A DNA stretch of 64,000 nucleotides from Acidipropionibacterium virtanenii (lineage in GTDB: Bacteria > Actinomycetota > Actinomycetes > Propionibacteriales > Propionibacteriaceae). The stretch lies in assembly GCF_003325455.1 (NCBI RefSeq), contig NZ_CP025198.1:2046001-2110000 (forward strand), given 5' to 3'. The notes under the pieces are model-generated. The model ran no database searches, was not told where the DNA came from, and saw only the letters and a program-made list of their open reading frames with translations. Positions 63,371 through 64,000 of the stretch are shown piece after piece; the first letter of the stretch is position 1; each line of letters begins with the position of its first letter. The position numbers were made by a program, and so were the translations under genes.

Positions 63371-64000
63371 TCACTCGTTCTCCAGAGTCGACAGGTCGCC
63401 CTCGTCCTGGCCCAGCGCCCGGGCCCTCAGGACGCGGCGCATGATCTTGCCCGACCGGGTCTTGGGCAGCTTCTCGGGGAAGTCGAAGCCGTCGGGCTTT
63501 GCGATCGGCGAAAGGGTCTCGGCGACGTGCTGTCGCAGCGACTCCTCGAGCTCCTTGCTGGGCTCGTAGCCCTGGTTGAGGATCACCGCGCAGTGGATCG
63601 CATTGCCCTTCACCTCGTGGGGCAGGCCGATCGCGGCGGCCTCCGCGACAGCCGGGTGGGAGGCCAGGGCCGACTCCACCTCCGCGGTGCCGAGCCGGTG
63701 CCCGGACACCTTGATGACGTCATCGGTGCGCCCGATCACCCAGATGTAGCCGTCCTCGTCGCGTTTGGCGGCGTCCCCGGTGAGGTAGACCCCCGGGTAC
63801 TTCTCCCAGTAGGTGCTGACATAGCGGTCGGGGTCCTTGTAGAGCGTGCGCATCATGGCCGGCCAGGGGTTCTTCAGCACCAGGAAGCCCTCGGTGCCGT
63901 CCGGCACCTCGTGGCCCGCCTCGTCGAGGATGGCGGCCTCCTGACCGAAGACCGGCCGGCCCGCCGATCCGGGTTTCTGGGGCATGGTCGGCACGGTGGT
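63371..64000 (-). CDS. Second acetyl-CoA synthetase-like gene (5' part outside window)
   Basis: The last 209 or so residues of a second AMP-forming acyl-CoA synthetase are present: KPGSAGRPVFGQEAAILDE, YLTGDAAKRDEDGYIWVIGR and KTRSGKIMRRVLRARALGQD. The C-terminal 20 residues are almost the same as in the neighbouring copy. The start lies beyond the right edge. The tandem pair probably arose by duplication; substrate preferences may differ (acetate versus propionate), which the visible part does not reveal. Confidence 0.9.
   Translation of the reverse strand, partial: TTVPTMPQKPGSAGRPVFGQEAAILDEAGHEVPDGTEGFLVLKNPWPAMMRTLYKDPDRYVSTYWEKYPGVYLTGDAAKRDEDGYIWVIGRTDDVIKVSGHRLGTAEVESALASHPAVAEAAAIGLPHEVKGNAIHCAVILNQGYEPSKELEESLRQHVAETLSPIAKPDGFDFPEKLPKTRSGKIMRRVLRARALGQDEGDLSTLENE

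Overview
This is a gene-dense, high-GC (about two-thirds G+C by eye) actinobacterial chromosome segment with no rRNA, tRNA, insertion sequence or CRISPR array that I can see. Several blocks are classic actinobacterial neighbourhoods: glyS-zur-recO-uppS, phoH-ybeY-corC-era, hrcA-dnaJ-rsmE, and hemW-DUF3097-inositol phosphatase. A b558-type SdhCA pair, glutamate decarboxylase, a fused mannitol EIICBA and tandem acetyl-CoA synthetases suggest the Propionibacteriaceae (Acidipropionibacterium or a close relative). That placement is an inference from gene content, not a measured identity.

Layout. 1-4.2 kb: succinate dehydrogenase/fumarate reductase (sdhA cut by the window edge, sdhC) and gadB. 4.2-8.7 kb: a degenerate-Nudix NrtR-type regulator divergent from nadABC, with palindromes between them. 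8.7-16.3 kb: glyS, a small monooxygenase-like protein, zur, recO and uppS, the last two split by a secreted subtilase and a GNAT acetyltransferase. 16.3-19.7 kb: a glutamate-type ABC importer lacking an ATPase gene but coupled to a class II glutamine amidotransferase. 19.8-21.7 kb: leuA with a leucine leader peptide and alternative hairpins. 21.8-28.4 kb: an amidohydrolase, the phoH-ybeY-corC-era operon and a kinase-like protein. 28.4-32.5 kb: an accessory stretch with two toxin-antitoxin modules around an orphan immunity-like gene, a truncated methyltransferase, prolyl iminopeptidase and a queuosine-precursor transporter. 32.5-36.7 kb: a two-component system and an ABC-2 exporter. 36.8-43 kb: tgt, a DMT exporter, a beta-helix protein, a RecQ helicase fused to a phosphoribosyltransferase domain, and DoxX. 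43-46.4 kb: divergent mtlA/mtlD. 46.5-53.2 kb: heat-shock and hemW operons. 53.2-56.3 kb: a sugar ABC importer followed by a glycosyltransferase remnant. 56.6-61.4 kb: an MFS transporter divergent from a tetR-ABC exporter operon. 61.4-64 kb: two tandem acetyl-CoA synthetases, the second cut by the window edge.

Regulatory DNA is the most informative part. A TANNNT-like -10 box 6 or 7 bases before the start codon, usually without a ribosome binding site, recurs at about a dozen genes, which points to widespread leaderless transcripts. On top of this sit a leucine attenuator before leuA, a CIRCE element before hrcA, a perfect double-palindrome operator overlapping the tetR start, a perfect 16-bp inverted repeat over the start of a toxin-antitoxin operon, and three tandem 16-bp repeats before the protease. 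No wholly new multi-gene system is certain. The best candidates for new biology are the leucine leader, the ATPase-less transporter with an amidotransferase, the RecQ-phosphoribosyltransferase fusion, and the repeat-flanked promoters.
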